A stretch of DNA of 64,000 nt from Zygnema cylindricum (GCA_037447655.1 JBBHKE010002020.1:62001-126000), one strand, 5' to 3'; shown: positions 1 through 13,105, numbered from the stretch's first letter. Made by a program: numbers and translations. The notes: a model not told the origin generated them from the letters alone.

Positions 1-334
1 TCTCCCTAACTAAATATATATCTATCACATACCATAGCACTTAGCATTGGTCCTAGTCTATTGGGATAAAGCTGACCGCTACCGGTCAACTTGACGAACC
101 GTAGGTACCGGGATCAAATCTCTGGTCCGTCAAGTATATTTTTAGTAACCTACTAAAAATAGCTGTCTGTTGAACTAAAGGCAGCCATGGATCAACCTCT
201 CTCTCTTACCTTCAGTGACTACAACAAGTATGGAAGCTAGAGAGCGGAGGTGGAGGCAGGCTGTCCGTCCTTTTTCCTTTTATAAAAACATATTTAAACC
301 TAGAAAATACTTTAAAAATCTATAAATTTCAACA
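1..334 (-). repeat. copia LTR fragment, family B (left edge of window)
   Basis: This stretch matches the LTR at 62,179-63,278 from its (TA)n tract to its terminus, including the conserved blocks around 'ggtaccgggatcaaat' and 'ggcagccatggatcaac'. On the minus strand the LTR starts TGTTGAAATT at 334. Its (TA)n tract is only a few units long here, against about 76 bp in the right-hand copy. The homology of Copia-II resumes directly at 335, so this is a family-B LTR or element inserted in Copia-II; the other end lies outside the window. Confidence 0.8.
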
Positions 335-3300
335 AGCTTAATCTAGCGGGGTACAATTCATAAAATAGATTAGACTTCCCACTACTTGCCTGTAAAGAAT
401 AGTCTGCATGAACTTCTGTTCTTCATGAGATAATTCCTCGTCTTATACTATGACTCCTTCGTCCTCACTCCCCTCACTTCCCTTCTCTAACTCCATTGGA
501 GTTGTACAACTATTAGCTTTATCCATCTGAAATTTTTCAAGCATGTTCCCTATTGCTTCTTTTTGAGTCAATCTTATAATCTTTGTTTTTCGGTCTCTTT
601 CTACTTGAATTCCCAAAATATATTTTGCTTTCCCCATATTCTTCATTTCAAATCACCCCTTAAGATCGGTTTTCAGTTTATTAATTTTTTCCATTGATTT
701 ACATAAAACAAGCAAATCATCAACATAAATTGCAATAAATATAATACCTTCCTCATCGTCAAAAACATAGATTGAGTGATATGAGCTGATCCAGATATAT
801 CCCAGACCGGTAAGAAAATCATCAAGTTTCTTATTCTAGTGATGAGGCGCCTGTTTCAAATCGTAAAGAGATTTAATCAGCCAGCATACCTTACTCTCCT
901 CTCCTTCCTCCACAAATCCTTCACGTCGTCGCATGAAGATCTCCTCTTCTAATTCTCCATGCAAAAAGGTTGTCTTGATGTCCATCTGGTGCACCTCCAT
1001 GTCTTCTGCTGCTGCTAGACTGAGAAGTATGCGTACGGAGGGAAATCTTACCACCGGGGCAAAGGTTTCCTCGTAGTCGATTCCTTCTTGATGTGTAAAT
1101 CCTTTTGCCACTTATCCGGCTTTGTAACGCTCAATGGTATTATCCGGGTTCAGTTGTAATTTGAATACCCACTTACAACCGATTGGTGTTTGGTTAGGTG
1201 GACAGTCCACTAGCTCCCAAGTATTGCCTGCCATAATTAAGGACATCTCCTCATTTATCGTTGTCTTCCTCAGGTTTCTTTCTAGGCAAGTCATCGCCTC
1301 TCCATTAGTTTGACGTTCATCTTGATGAGATAGTTTTGTTACCTTTTTATTAACCTGTTTTTCCTGCAATCTTTTGCTACTTCTCCTTCCCCCCTCAAAA
1401 TCTGTGGCCAGAATAGATGGTTCTCGTGGGTTTTTTTCGAAAAATCTTGGCTTTTTTTCAGTCCCTTGATTCCAAATCAGTTTCCACCACGTCTTCCGCT
1501 TCGGGTAGAGTTGCACTGGAGTTTCCACAGTCAAGTTATTTTCGGTCTGATTTGTAACTTTAAGAATGTCATCTTCTCTAAAACCTAGATAGTTTGGAAG
1601 TTCAAAGTCATCGGAATTTTTTGACTCAAATCTGATTTTCACTGACTTTATATACTTAAAGGGATCCGCGGACTTTCCTTCATCCATAACTACTAGATGC
1701 TTTACTAAGATTATATCTTCCCTTTTTATATCATAGACTCTATATCCTTTCACATCCTCATCATATCCTAATTAGTATCTCGGTTTTCCTTTAGGATCTA
1801 GCTTCCAATTAGACCGATCTGTATCTAGACTAAATACTTGACTGCCAAAAACCTTTAAGTGAGATATGTCTGGTTTCTAACGTGTCCATCTCTCATAAGG
1901 TGTTTGATCTTTTATTGGTGAAGTAAGATCTCTATTTTTGAGGTAATTAGCAAAGTTCATTGCTTCGGCCCAAATCCATTTTCCTATCTTCTTGTCCGAC
2001 AACATACTTCTAGCACTATCACTAAGTGTCATATTTAATCTTTCAACTACCCCATTCTGTTCTGGGTTTTCTGGAATTGTCTTTTAGTGTTAGACTCCAT
2101 CTTCCCTCAGAAAATCCTAAAACTGGTTAGAAGTATACTCTCCACCATTGTCACTCGTTACTCTCTTGATTGGATTTTCATGGAGTTTTTCGCTCCATGC
2201 TTTATATTATCTAAAACAGTCTTGAGCCTCTTACTTGTTTTTCAAAAAATACACCCTGGAATACCGAGACCAATCATCAGTGATAGTCATTATAAATCTC
2301 TTCCCCCCTGGTGACGGCACTTTGGCCGGTCCCTAAATATCTGTGTGTACTAAATCTATAACTCTTTCTCCCTTATTAGTGGCTGTTTTGGGAAAGGGTA
2401 ATGTGTGTGCTTTACCTTGAGCACATCCACTACAATCACTTATATTATCACTCTCACTGAACTAAATCCCTTCCACCACTCCCATCTTTTTCATCTCTTT
2501 TAACTTATCTAGATTCACATGCCCAAGCCTTTTATGCCACATCATAATATCATGAACAACAGCATAATAAAGTTTCTTAGTTCCATTACTTAAAACCATC
2601 CTAAATCCCTTGGCTACCTTTCTCAGCAATGAAATAGACCTCTTCCTCAAAAGTAGCAGTAAAGACTCCTTCCCTAGTGCTAGTAAAAAAACCCTTACCA
2701 TCTAATACAGATGTAAAGATGAGGTTTTTGTTCAGCTCCGGGATAAACAATACATCGGAGAATGCTACTATAGATGTCTTTCCTTCTACTAACACTTTCA
2801 GATCTACCGATCCTACAAGAGTAATAGTGACTATCCTCCCATCCCCGTACTCTATCTCTACGGTGGGAATCTTTCTCATCTTAGTGAACAGGTGCTTATC
2901 CTAACACATGTGCATGGAGGCACCTGAATCTACAATCCAGCCTGCTTCACCTTTCAATCCACCGTAAGCACATTTATGCCTTCGTGGAATTTCAACCTCG
3001 TTTTTCGCCTCCAACTCCTCATCCAATAAGAGCTAATCGTCCTCGTTCTCGGATTCAGCCTCATGCACCTATGTCACAAGGGCCTTTTTCTTTCATCTCG
3101 AGGTTCCACCGGTCTGCCCCTCCTTTAACCGAAAATCGTTTAGCTTAGTGCATTGCCATATAGTGCCCCGCTTTCTTACAAAAATGACATAAACCTTTGG
3201 GAGCCCTTGGTCCGAACTTGTCGGTCTGATTTTTCTGCTCCCTCCCCCCATAGTTTCCGAAAGGTCTTCGGGAATCCTTGTTCCTCCAATCAGTTGCAGC

Positions 3301-3399
3301 TGCCAAGGCTTGCCCACTCTTTCCTCCTCTTTAAATCTCAATCATATTCTCGCGAACAAGAATCATCCGTACCACTGAGTTCCATATCCACCTTGAGTC

Positions 3400-3481
3400 C
3401 GGCAAGTCCTACACACGGTTGACTATGTAATCGAACTCATCGGCAAGTCCTGCACACGGTTGACTATGTCATCGAACTCAT
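3400..3481. repeat. 41-bp tandem duplication inside Copia-II gag
   Basis: Two adjacent copies (3,400-3,440 and 3,441-3,481) begin CGGCAAGTCCT and end ATCGAACTCAT. They differ at two positions. The single copy in Copia-I near 59,540-59,580 shows that the duplication is secondary. Confidence 0.85.
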
Positions 3482-4088
3482 CGGGTAACTTCATCAGTAA
3501 ACAGTTAACCTTTTTGTTTTCACTAAAATCTTTTCCCGCACTCTCTAGCTCCATGAAGAGTGTAGCAAGCTCATTGCAAAAATCCAACATATTCCCCCTT
3601 TTGTATACATATTCCTTAACTTTCTGATCAGCCACCTGTTGTTGCTAAATCGTACCACTTCGGTACATCTTTATGAGAGCCATCCACAAACCGGATGCCC
3701 TTTTTACTTGCAAATGAAGACATGCAAGTCCTTGAGTAATATTGCGTGGATGAAGTGCTTTGTTGCCATATTGTTGAGTCCCATGTTCAGTATCATTCTC
3801 CTCGTTCCTCGGAATAGGTGACATGAATGCTGAACTAGTTGCTATTGGTGTGGTCATCTCCTTCTCTGCTCCTTTGTCCACCACCTCTTCTTCCTTTGTC
3901 TCCTTCGTTGAAGATGGACCTGCTTTCTTGTGAATTTGCTTCCTTCAAACCCTAGAGGGATTCCAAGACTTGATGGACGCCATAATCCTCCACTCACTAT
4001 CCCCCAAAACCTTTTTTTGCATAGAGCTCTTATCATCATACTTTCCTAGTATATAAAGCCAGTTCCATTAAAGATGGGTACCCTAGAG

Positions 4089-4103
4089 GGTGGGCCCATA
4101 ACC
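4089..4103 (-). promoter_or_regulatory. primer-binding site, half-tRNA type (Copia-II)
   Basis: The minus strand reads GGTTATGGGCCCACC directly after the LTR terminus CA. It complements the anticodon stem-loop of plant initiator tRNA-Met. It also contains the ATG of a gag reading frame. Confidence 0.75.
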
Positions 4104-5160
4104 TGAAACTCTGAGACCTCCATAAGTCCTCATAGTGGACAACTTCCAAGAAGCCTCTAAGATAACCTTGACCCCTTTGTGTTTCAGCAAGAATTTCTCC
4201 CACCCTGGCAAACAAAAACTCTAACCACCTTCAAAACTATGAAAGCAAGACTCCCCTGAGTTGATAGTAAAAAGAATCTCTGAATTTGCTCCCCTGAGCA
4301 GTAAGTTATGGAGGGTCAAAGTTGACCTTTTGTATAGAAGCTCTCTGGGAGAGAGGGTCCTATCTACCAATTTTTCCTAAGTCGTATCTCTCTCACAAAC
4401 TCTATCTACTGATGTAGAGACCAAATATATTACTCCTTTGTACATAAAAGTACAGCAACAGGTGTATTTCTGTACTAATACAGAACGACATGTTCGAAAT
4501 GTCGACACGTGGTATATCCGGATTCGCTCCCTTAATCCCCGGAGATGCCGGATCCATGGTCTTTTTGCCACGTGTCATCCGATGTGGCGATGACCACAAA
4601 CTGCCAAAATCCTAATCCGCGATCTCGGCATTCATTCTGGCCGTCCGATTAAATGTATATATAATCGTAACCGTAATAAATTCCTACGCGGTATTCGTTC
4701 GTTATTGAAACAAATGCGCGGTACTTGTTCCTTGTCCGTACCTTTAATCCGTACTTTTACATAACTAGATCTATGTATCCCGTACGCAGTTGTAGTTAAA
4801 TGATTTATCTAAAGTTATTATATATAAATAAGTAACAAACCCTGTACTATGTATTGTTGGATTTAGAATTAACGGTTAGGACTACCGGCTATCGGCTATC
4901 TATCATTCCGTAGGTACCAAGATCAAATATTGGTTCTGACGCGAATCTTTTTAGTAAATAAACCAGTAAATAAACTAATCTATTTCGCGTAAATCTCTGT
5001 ATAGCCTAGGCAGCCATTGCCTCAGCTTCCACTCCAACTTCCTAGTGACTGCGACAAGTGTGGGAGTTGGAGAGAGAAGTTAGAGATAGACTGCCTCGAT
5101 TCTTTCTGTATTTTAGTTTAGACCAAGAAAATACTTAAAAAGGAACCATTAATTTCTACA
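4104..5160 (-). repeat. 5' LTR of Copia-II (1,057 bp)
   Basis: On the minus strand it runs from TGTAGAAATT at 5,160 to ...CAGAGTTTCA at 4,104. It is homologous over its length to both Copia-I LTRs but clearly more diverged. Confidence 0.88.
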
Positions 5161-5199
5161 CACCCCTCCTAAATCTCCCACCTCTACACCTAGCGCCTC

Positions 5200-6170
5200 G
5201 ATACTGTGGGTCCAGATCGCTAGAGCCCTCCGGAAGGTTTTATGAGAGGGTTTCCTCGATCCGCACCTAGAGCTTTGGGATCGTTGGGTTCGGATTGCTT
5301 GAGCCCCCGCGATGGTGGAACTTTTTGCGCTGCAAAAAGAGGCCCTCCGGTTGAGGCTAGAGCAGGTGGTGGGAAAGGTTCCTCTTTGTGAATCAGAATG
5401 AATCTACCTTTACTGTCACGATGGTCAACTCTCTTTCCCTTTCCAGGATCAGGTAATTTCCCCCTGCTGGTTCCCTCTCCTAGGCGAGATCGAGAGGTGG
5501 TGCGTTCGTGGATGGCACGCTAGTAGAGGCGTATTGGAATGAAAACTGCGGTGGACGCAATTTTGGTGCTCTCCAAGGTTGATTCTGTTTGACTGTGAGG
5601 AACTACACTAGAAAGAACTGCTCAAGATTTCCACCACCCCTCCCACAGGTCGAACCACCCGAGTTCGATTTGTCCGGGCCACCTTTTGAACTAACTCCTG
5701 CTTCACCTTCAACTCATGGGGATCATTAAAGGCAAGGAGTTCCTTACGAGCGAACGACGAGGATTTGCTTGAACCGCAAGTTCTATAGGAATTTTTGCCC
5801 TCAGAATCTTAGATCAACTATGGAATCCAACCTCCGAAAGATGGCCACAAAGTGGCTTTCTATGAGCAAACCTCTTTTGTCGGGAAGTTGGGGACACTTT
5901 CCTCTTCTCCTCACCTTGGACCCCAGTAGTCTCGGGGAACTGTCCGAGTGTGATAACGTGAGGAGGTAGAGGAACAGTTTCCTCAGCCGGCCCCTTGGGT
6001 TGAGACTCCAACATAGATGCCTTTGGGACAGATTCCTCGGGCCTGGGAGAACTCGTCCCCGGTGCGAATCCCTCCTCACTACCTTTCTCCTCAGGCTTCA
6101 GACTTGGGTTTCCCCTATCCTGAGCCTCTCCTCCCCCCATTAGATGATGGCAGCTAGAAAGTGTTAGCAA
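5200..6170 (-). pseudogene. Gypsy-II gag N-terminal fragment
   Basis: The minus-strand reading begins near 6,170 with a glutamate/proline-rich leader. It then carries two blocks also present in Gypsy-I: TSRQKRFAHRK (near 5,880) and a helix-rich block (RKELLAFNDPHELKVKQELV, about 5,750-5,690) followed by VVRPVGGVVEILSSS. Frameshifts and stops separate them. I do not recognise a named domain. The conservation between the two copies argues that it is coding. Confidence 0.6.
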
Positions 6171-7456
6171 TATAGAATAGAAATACTAACCCGCCTAACA
6201 CAAAGAGAGATTCCAAAGTCAAAGCTCTATCTCCTCAAATCCGAGTAGACAAGTGGCTTTTTCAGTATTGTGATGATCCACTAGAAGTCAGCCAAATGTG
6301 TCCTCAAAACCCACCGTTCTGGTACAAAAGGTCGTAGCAGTCTGTACCGTTGGAACCGCCGCGGAAGGCCAAAAATAACTACCACAGAGGACAAAATAAA
6401 CTTCCACGCAGAAATAACCAAAAATAAAAAGAATTAGTTATTTCAAATTTAACAATATCACCTTGCCCTTGAAAATGGAATAAAAGATAGAATTAATAAT
6501 GATAGTGAAGCAAGCTCAACATACCCTAGAAAGCCAAGCGGAAACAAAGAGAAGACAAAATATTTCCCGATGGCACCGATGACCGGTACGATCCTCCTTC
6601 ACACCTCGATTTCCACATATCGGAACTAACTAGACTCTCTTTTGTTTCAATGGCAAAATTCAAGATCGCCCAAAATAATGGATAGTGGCGACTAACCACC
6701 CGAACTATGACCTCCAAACAAGGCAAATCCAAACCAAGATGGCAATAGAGTCCAACACTCAAGCTAGACAAAGATTCTCCAAAAGAAGGTTTGTTTGGAA
6801 TTTTCTAAGGGTTTTCAAAGGAGACACTACTGAAAAGCAACCTGTCTTCTTCGGCCCCAAGTGCGTTATACATCAAAGTTTGTGATATTTTAGGTCCAAA
6901 AGTCAAAGCCATGCTACTAACCAATGAGCCGCAAGCAAGTGTAACTGAACTAACATAAGACAAAATCACCCGTACTACACTTGAGGCAAAAAGTTATGCT
7001 CGTGATTGGGGCTAGATCTGCGGCCGAAAGTAATAAATCGTTCCACTATTATAAGGCAAAGTACAAAAAAAAGGACACGAAATTGCCAAACTTTGACCTA
7101 AGGTAATTAATGGACCGAAAGTCAGCTGACCCTGAACTGAATTCCTACTGACAGCTAACAGCTTAATCTAGACATCAATCCGAGAATTTACGTGGCAATC
7201 CACAATGTACCCCCCACAAGGGTTGGCGAAAACTAGTCCCATGGAACGTAATTGCAATCTTCGAGACGGTAGAACTTGGCCATCTGACCTTGGTTAGGCG
7301 CGAAATAAATTGTGTACCGCTCAGGTTTGTAAATATAAGGATCGCGTCTTGCTTGGTGCACTCACTCCTTCGTACTCGTATGACCGTACAAGTAAGAAAA
7401 GGCCCGGAAATTCTTAATAATATAAAGGTGTGCCGGAAACGCACACAAGCTTGACA
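6171..7456 (-). repeat. LTR/leader of Gypsy-II
   Basis: It is non-coding and matches 23,400-24,719. The minus strand starts TGTCAAGCTTGTGTG at the 7,456 end. The internal boundary with the leader could not be set because no standard primer-binding site was recognised. Confidence 0.6.
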
Positions 7457-8987
7457 GCCATTAATGATGAGATGGCTTCCATTATGGAAGCAAATACATG
7501 GGAGTTGGTGGATTCTCCTCCAGACAGAAAGCCAATATGATGCAAGTGGGTATTTAAGTTGAAACTCAATCCGGATAACAATATCGAGCAATATAAGGCC
7601 AGATTAGTGGCAAAGGGGTTTACACAAAAAGAGGGAATCGATTATGAGGAGACCTTCGCTCCGGTTATTACATTTCCCTCCGTCCGGATTCTACATAGTC
7701 TAGCGGTAGCAGAAGACATGGAAGTGCATTTGATAGACATCAAAACAACTTTTTTACACAGAGAATTAGAAGAAGAGATCTTCATGCGGCAACCGGAAGG
7801 ATTTGTGGAGAAAAGAGAAGAAAGTAAGATGTGCAGACTGATAAAATCCCTTTACAGACTAAAGCAAGCACCACGCTAATTGAAACAAGAAGCTAGACGA
7901 GTTTCTAACAAGTTTGGGATATATCGGAATCAGTTCGAATCATTCCATCTATCTATTTGAGGATGAGGAAGGTATAATTTTAATTGCTATCTATGTAGAT
8001 GATTTGCTTGTTTTTAGTAAATCGATGGAGAAAATTAATAGGTTGAAAAATTAATAGGATCTAAAGAGTAGATTTGAAATGAACGACTTGGCAAAGTACA
8101 TTTTGGGAAGTCAAATGGAAAGGGATAAAGAGAAGAAAACAATTAGACTAATTGAAAAGGAAGCAATAAATAATATGCTTGAAAAATTTCAAATGGATAA
8201 GGCAAATAGTTGTACGACTCCCATTGACTTAAAGAAGGGAAATGAGGGGAGCTTAGAAAAGGGAGTCTTGATCTTAGATAAAGAGTTAGGACCTGAGGAA
8301 AGCAAGTTCATGCAAACTATTCGGTACAGAAAAGTTATCGGTAGTTTGATCTATTTTATGAATTGTACTCGTCCTGATATAGCAGCAGCTGTGGGGGTAT
8401 TAAGTAAGAGTCTGAATGATCCTAGGAAGAAAGATTAAGAAGCGGCTAAAAGGGTCATGGGATACTTGATAGGATCAAAAGATCTATGGTTGCATTTAGG
8501 GGGAGATAATACTAACATCACCACTGGGAGTGATGCCAGTTATGGGGATACTCTGATGAGAAGATGTACTTTTGGGTAAGTGTTGTATGTTGGAAATGGG
8601 GCGTGCTATTGGAGCAGCAAGCAACAAAAGGTGATTGCTCAGTCCACCATAGAGGCTTAGTATATGGCCTCTTGTTCGGCTGTGAAAGAATTAATGTGTG
8701 TGAAATCTTTGCTTCAAAAATTGAGATATATAAAGAATGGAGTGCAAAAGATATTTTGTGACAATCAAGCTGCGATTACAATTGCAGCAAACCCTAAGCA
8801 TCACTTTCAAGCAAAACATATGGATATTTGTTTGAGCTTTGTTAGAGAGAAGATTGAGAATAAAATAATTAGCTTGGAATAAAGACCGGATGGAGAGATG
8901 GTAGCAGATATGATAACTAAGTCAGTTCCCTCTCCCAAATTAATATTTTGTAGGGAGAAGTGTGGACTGAAAGAAACGACAGACTAG
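7457..8987 (+). pseudogene. Copia-III RT-RNase H pseudogene
   Basis: RT begins at the conserved block INDEMASIMEANTWELVDSP, followed by CKWVFKLKLNPDNNIEQYKA, GFTQKEGIDYEETFAPVITF and the YVDD box at 7,992-8,003. RNase H follows, with TRPDIAAAVGVLS near 8,370 and a GSDASYGDTLMRRC block near 8,530-8,570. Breaks include TGA for Cys near 7,540, TAA near 7,877, TAA at 8,436 and later frameshifts. The stop TAG (8,985-8,987) immediately precedes the polypurine tract, as in Copia-I. Confidence 0.88.
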
Positions 8988-9000
8988 AAAATAAGAGGAG

Positions 9001-10080
9001 TGTTGAAAAAGGTATTTTATAATCTATCTTCTTAGTCAATCTATGGGCATTCTACATTGTTCTCATACTTCTCGTAGTTATTGAGAGCTAGCAGGCACCC
9101 ATGGTTGCCTCAAAAGACAGGCGGAAGTCATAACACCTTCAAAAGATAAGTTTGTAGAAAAACAGGATTTGATCATATGACCTTCAATTGACAGATGTAC
9201 GGAATAGCCGTCCTCTTTATCCAATTGGTCTTGTTGAATTGATATCAATATTGTATTTGATAAATATTAAAGAGTGACGCGGCGACACATTTCAACGAAA
9301 TGGAACATTGAAACGTACAATACCGCACGAAATACTATACCGCACGATATAAACGAAATGAAATCAAATGTCGTTTCGTGATTAACGGTTCGCAAAGTAA
9401 GACGCATTTTTTAATGGTCAAACGGGATGACAACCGTATAAATTCAACGGTCAACACAGAAAGATGATCGTTGAATTTCACAGTCAACATTATACGGCGC
9501 CATCAGATCGAACAGGTGACATTGATAGTCGAATTACAAACGGAGGACACGCGTGAGTGCCGGCATGCCGGAAAGATTTTCTAGGAGCACTTCTCCAAAG
9601 TGGAGGAAGATGACACGTGGCACCATCCTATAGGATGCTGAAGATAAAGGGACAGAATGGAGACGACTTATTTGCCACGTGGCAGACCGAGAGTGGTGCT
9701 GAATATTTCCTTACATAAAGTACGGCGGCTGCCGTACTTTATATGTACATTATTTAGTGTATGGTAATTTGATTGGTCTAAAAGGGCTATGAGTAGGTTC
9801 TGAGGACTTAGACATTTTTGAAAGCCCTCTCTCCTAGATGCCATTTGCATAAATTCGCTATCTTTGAACTGCCATAACTTAATGCTCAGGTGAGCAAATT
9901 TAGTGATTTTTTTTGCTGCAGACTCAACAAAGTCCACGCTACACAAGGTTTTCAGTCGGTTGGAGTTTTTGCGTGCCTGCGTGGCACTTATTCATTGCCA
10001 AAGTCAAAAGTGAAAATATTATCCTAGAGGCTTCATATAAGCTGGACATTCTGTGTACCAATGAAGGTCACATAATTACA
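9001..10080 (+). repeat. 3' LTR of Copia-III (1,080 bp)
   Basis: It starts TGTTGAAAAAGG after the polypurine tract and ends ...CATAATTACA. An inverted repeat with 12-nt arms (9,715-9,726 and 9,731-9,742, GCCGTACTTTAT) lies inside it. The following AGTTG (10,081-10,085) could be one target-site copy, but its partner is not in view. Confidence 0.75.
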
Positions 10081-10129
10081 AGTTGCGGGCCCAAACTTCC
10101 GTTTGAAAGCCCCACAACCTAAAAAAACA
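10081..10129. other. short junction sequence
   Basis: These bases lie between the Copia-III LTR and the first recognisable Copia-IV coding sequence. I see no feature in them. Confidence 0.4.
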
Positions 10130-12220
10130 TGAAGGACGCCCAATATTTTACCTACGTTAATTCTTTGACAGCAGAACATGAAGCTATATACAAAACCTCT
10201 TTAGTGGACTGAGGTACCACCTTTTGTTGCTTGTTATTCTAGCAACAAGCTCGAGATCCAACTTGCAAAACATATCTAGAAATACATCATCTCATACGCA
10301 CATCCCCGTAATTGGCATCACTATATGTGGTTATGTGAGTATTGTCCCCACGTAGATTCAGCCACAAATCTCTAGTTCCCTCGAAATTCCTCATCACTCC
10401 ATTTGCAGCTTCCTAGTATCTCTTCCTATGATTATTTAATCTTTAACTTTGAACACCTACTGCTACAGCTATGTTGGGCCGGGTACAATTCATAAAATAA
10501 ATTAGACTCCCCACATTCTGTATACAGGGAGTATTTCTCATGAATTCTCTTTCTTCGTGATCCATCTGTGATCATTACTCTTCCCTTTGAACTCCGCTCC
10601 GAAACCTTCTAAAAGTCCATTGGAGTAAAGCAACTGTTGGCTTTCTCTATCTAGAATATTTATAAAATGTTTTCTATAGCCTCTTTTTTTGAGTTAATTT
10701 TATGATTTTTTTTTCTCTTTCGCTATCCATCTAAATTCCCAAAATATACCTAACTTCTCCTAGATCCTTCATAGCAAACTGAGTTCTCATTTTTTTTTAA
10801 TTTATTAATTTTTTCAAGTGATTTCCTTAGAACTAACAGATCATCAACATTATTTGCAATGAAGATCACTCCATTTTCATCTTCAAACAAGTAAATAGAA
10901 TCATCAAAACCGATTCTGATATATCCAAAACCGACCGGTTAGAAATTCATCTAACTTAATGTTCCATTGCCTTGGAGCCTGCTTAAGCCCATACAAGAAC
11001 TTAATCAGTATGCACACTTTACTTTCATATCCTTGTTCCACAAAACCTTGCAGTTGTCTCAAGAAAATTTCCTCTTTCAATTCTCGTGTAGGTAAAATGT
11101 TTTGATAACCATTTGGTAGATCTCCATGTCTTCCACTATTGCTAAACTGAGAAAAAATCCAAACTGAAAGAAATCTGACCACTTGAAAAAAGATTTATTC
11201 ATAATCAATCCCCTCCTTTTGTGTGAATCACTTAGCACCCAGCCTGACTTTATATCTCTCTATGGTGTTGTGAGGATTGAGTTTCAATTTGAAAATCCAC
11301 TTACATCCTGTTGGTTTCCTATAAGGTGGACAGTCCACCAATTCGCAAGTGTTGGCTTCCGTGATTGATTCCATTTCCCCATTTATGGCTATCATCCATC
11401 ATTTGCTCCCGAGGTGTTAAGTGCCTCAAAATAAGTTTGTGGTTTATTTGGGTGTGACAGTTTTGTGAGCTTATTGTTAGCTTTCCTTTCTTGAAGCCTC
11501 TTGGTGCTCCTTCTTCCTCTTTAAAAATCTTTGCTGGTATAGAGGGTAGTTTTCGATTCCTCCTTGGGTGCTCCTTGGCTCTAATGTCCATAACAACCTT
11601 TTCGGTCTCTTTGTCTTCTCTTTCATCAAATATTAGTGAATCTTTTTCTTCTTGCTGATTCTCTTTTTATTTTGGAATATCAGGTGGTTCTGAGTTGTCT
11701 TTTAAATTTATCTTTTCAGGACCAACTTTTGTTTCGGATTCTAAATCAATTTCAAATCTAATTTTTACAAATTTTGTGTCTTTGAAAGGATCTACAAATT
11801 TTCCTTCATCCATTACTACTAGGTGTTTTACCATGATTATGTCTTTGATGGTAATTTCATCGACTCTATATCTCTCTAAATCCTCATCATAGCCCATTAA
11901 GTATCATGGTTTGCTTTTTGCATCAATTTTCCAGCTTGATTTATCTGTATTCAAACTGTAAACTTGACTTCCTAACACTTTTAGGTGAGAGATATATGAT
12001 TTTCTACCTCCCTGTCTCTCATAAGGTGTTTTTTATCTAATCGAGGTGAAATATCTATTTCTAAGATAGTTAGCACACTTCATAGCCTTTGCCCAAAACT
12101 GTCTCTCTATTCATTTATCGGCCAGCATAGCACTATCTCCTAAAGTCCTATTTAGTCTTTCAACCACCCCAGTCTGTTTTGGATTATTTGAAATAATAAT
12201 TCATAGTTAAACTTATCTTC
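10130..12220 (-). pseudogene. Copia-IV: partial copia pol (integrase to RNase H)
   Basis: The minus-strand reading goes from the integrase core (about 12,220-11,950) through the linker with DIIMVKHLVVMDEGKFVDP (11,840-11,780) and RT (CKWIFKLKLNPHNTIER near 11,270; 11,182-10,904) to RNase H near 10,200. The catalytic box near 10,838 reads NVDD instead of YVDD. Frames are broken repeatedly. The protein is more diverged from Copia-I than Copia-II is. It is truncated at both ends: by Copia-V at 12,220/12,221 and at the Copia-III LTR. Confidence 0.85.
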
Positions 12221-13105
12221 TGTTAGACTCTTGAGAGAGAGAGAGAGAATCACAGAGAAAGAAACCATGAGTGCCTCTTTAGTGGCCAAGGTGACAAACT
12301 GAAGCAAAAGACAAAAGGTCACTTTACCAAAATGGTTGGACTGGCCCGGATTTGATCCTAGGCCTTATGTATTCCAAAGTAGCCTGCCGCCCTATCCGCT
12401 AAGTCGTTGTAGAATCAATGCACATATTAGGTGTGATAATGCATTAAACAACGACGCAGCGGCTAATCCATCTCTCACAACAAATTGACGAAGAGACGCA
12501 TGTGAACTGACGGCATGTGACATTATGCACGAACGCGAATGGCAACCATGTAAATATATTTGATCGAACTGTTATTGTTGCAACTGCCATACTGAAATGG
12601 ACTTTTTAGCGACTTTCAAAAAGTGCGTCACGCAATGTCACCTGGCAACATATAATTGGGAGGACGAACCATGGTTGTCGATCTGATAAGCGTCACTTGG
12701 AAGGCCATTCCATATAATGGTTGTATAAGAAGTACATCGGCCACTCTACCTTCTTATACTACATAGTCTCTCTATTGGTCTACGGTTTAGTAGTAGGCAG
12801 TTGTGAGTAGGTAGTCGTGAGTAAGCAGACTAGGACTTAATGAAATGTAACAGCCTCTCTTTGGTAAAGCTTGTATGTAAAAAGGTCATATTCAACCATG
12901 AATAACTTACTACTCATTTGAGCAAATTTTGTGATTTTTTTGCACTCAGCTGAGAGGAGTCGGGCCCTCACAAAGGTGAGGGTGGTCAGAAGATTTATTT
13001 GCCACGGTGACACTTATTTAATGGGAGATTCAAAGGGAAAACATTATCATTGAGGTCAAATATAGGCACCAAATTTTGTGGTCCTATGGAGGCCACATAA
13101 TTTCA
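12221..13105 (+). repeat. 5' LTR of Copia-V (885 bp)
   Basis: It contains the family block 'ggatttgatccta' near 12,350 and a (GA)n run at 12,232-12,248. Its right end is fixed by the adjoining primer-binding site. Its left end is inferred from the TG start and the loss of Copia-IV homology. Confidence 0.65.

Larger units (their letters stand above)
335..4103 (-). pseudogene. Copia-II gag-pol pseudogene
   Basis: Read on the minus strand, the order is gag (about 4,103-3,340), a degenerate zinc knuckle near 3,160, protease (GWIVDSGAS near 2,930, followed by MHMC and a stop), the integrase zinc and core region (about 2,700-1,900), the integrase-RT linker (1,753-1,390), RT (INEE... QTPIGCKWVFKL near 1,250-1,140; the DDE-type integrase residues are partly lost) and the YVDD box (complement of 716-727). 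At least several in-frame stops and frameshifts break the frame. A 41-bp tandem duplication at 3,400-3,481 falls in gag. Copia-I gives the parental layout. It cannot encode a working polyprotein. Confidence 0.88.
335..5160 (-). mobile_element. Copia-II: Ty1/copia retrotransposon, decayed, partial
   Basis: This is a minus-strand relative of Copia-I (54,807-61,256), collinear with it from the 5' LTR (4,104-5,160) through gag, protease, integrase and RT to the early RNase H region, where an LTR of another family interrupts it at 334/335. The 3' end and 3' LTR lie outside the window. It carries many stop codons and small indels. Its outer LTR end at 5,160 abuts gypsy gag sequence (Gypsy-II), so it was inserted into that element. 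Confidence 0.9.
5161..7456 (-). mobile_element. Gypsy-II: 5' part of a Ty3/gypsy element
   Basis: It is collinear with 22,398-24,719 of Gypsy-I: gag N-terminal region, leader and LTR. The matches include 'tctcccacctct' (5,174 against 22,409) and the block at 7,180-7,456 against 24,450-24,719. The right end '...cttgaca' abuts copia sequence. The left side is cut by Copia-II. No pol is present in the window. This copy shows that the long leader and gag N-terminus belong to the family rather than to one locus. Confidence 0.8.
7457..10080 (+). mobile_element. Copia-III: 3' half of a Ty1/copia element
   Basis: This plus-strand element is truncated on the left, where copia RT coding sequence (TAINDEM...) meets the Gypsy-II terminus. 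RT and RNase H follow to 8,987, then a polypurine tract AAAATAAGAGGAG (8,988-9,000) and one LTR. The missing 5' part presumably lay to the left of Gypsy-II. Confidence 0.88.

Noticed and set aside
12232-12248. (GA)n run as a boundary signal
   Set aside because: It is a simple repeat within the Copia-V LTR, with no independent significance.
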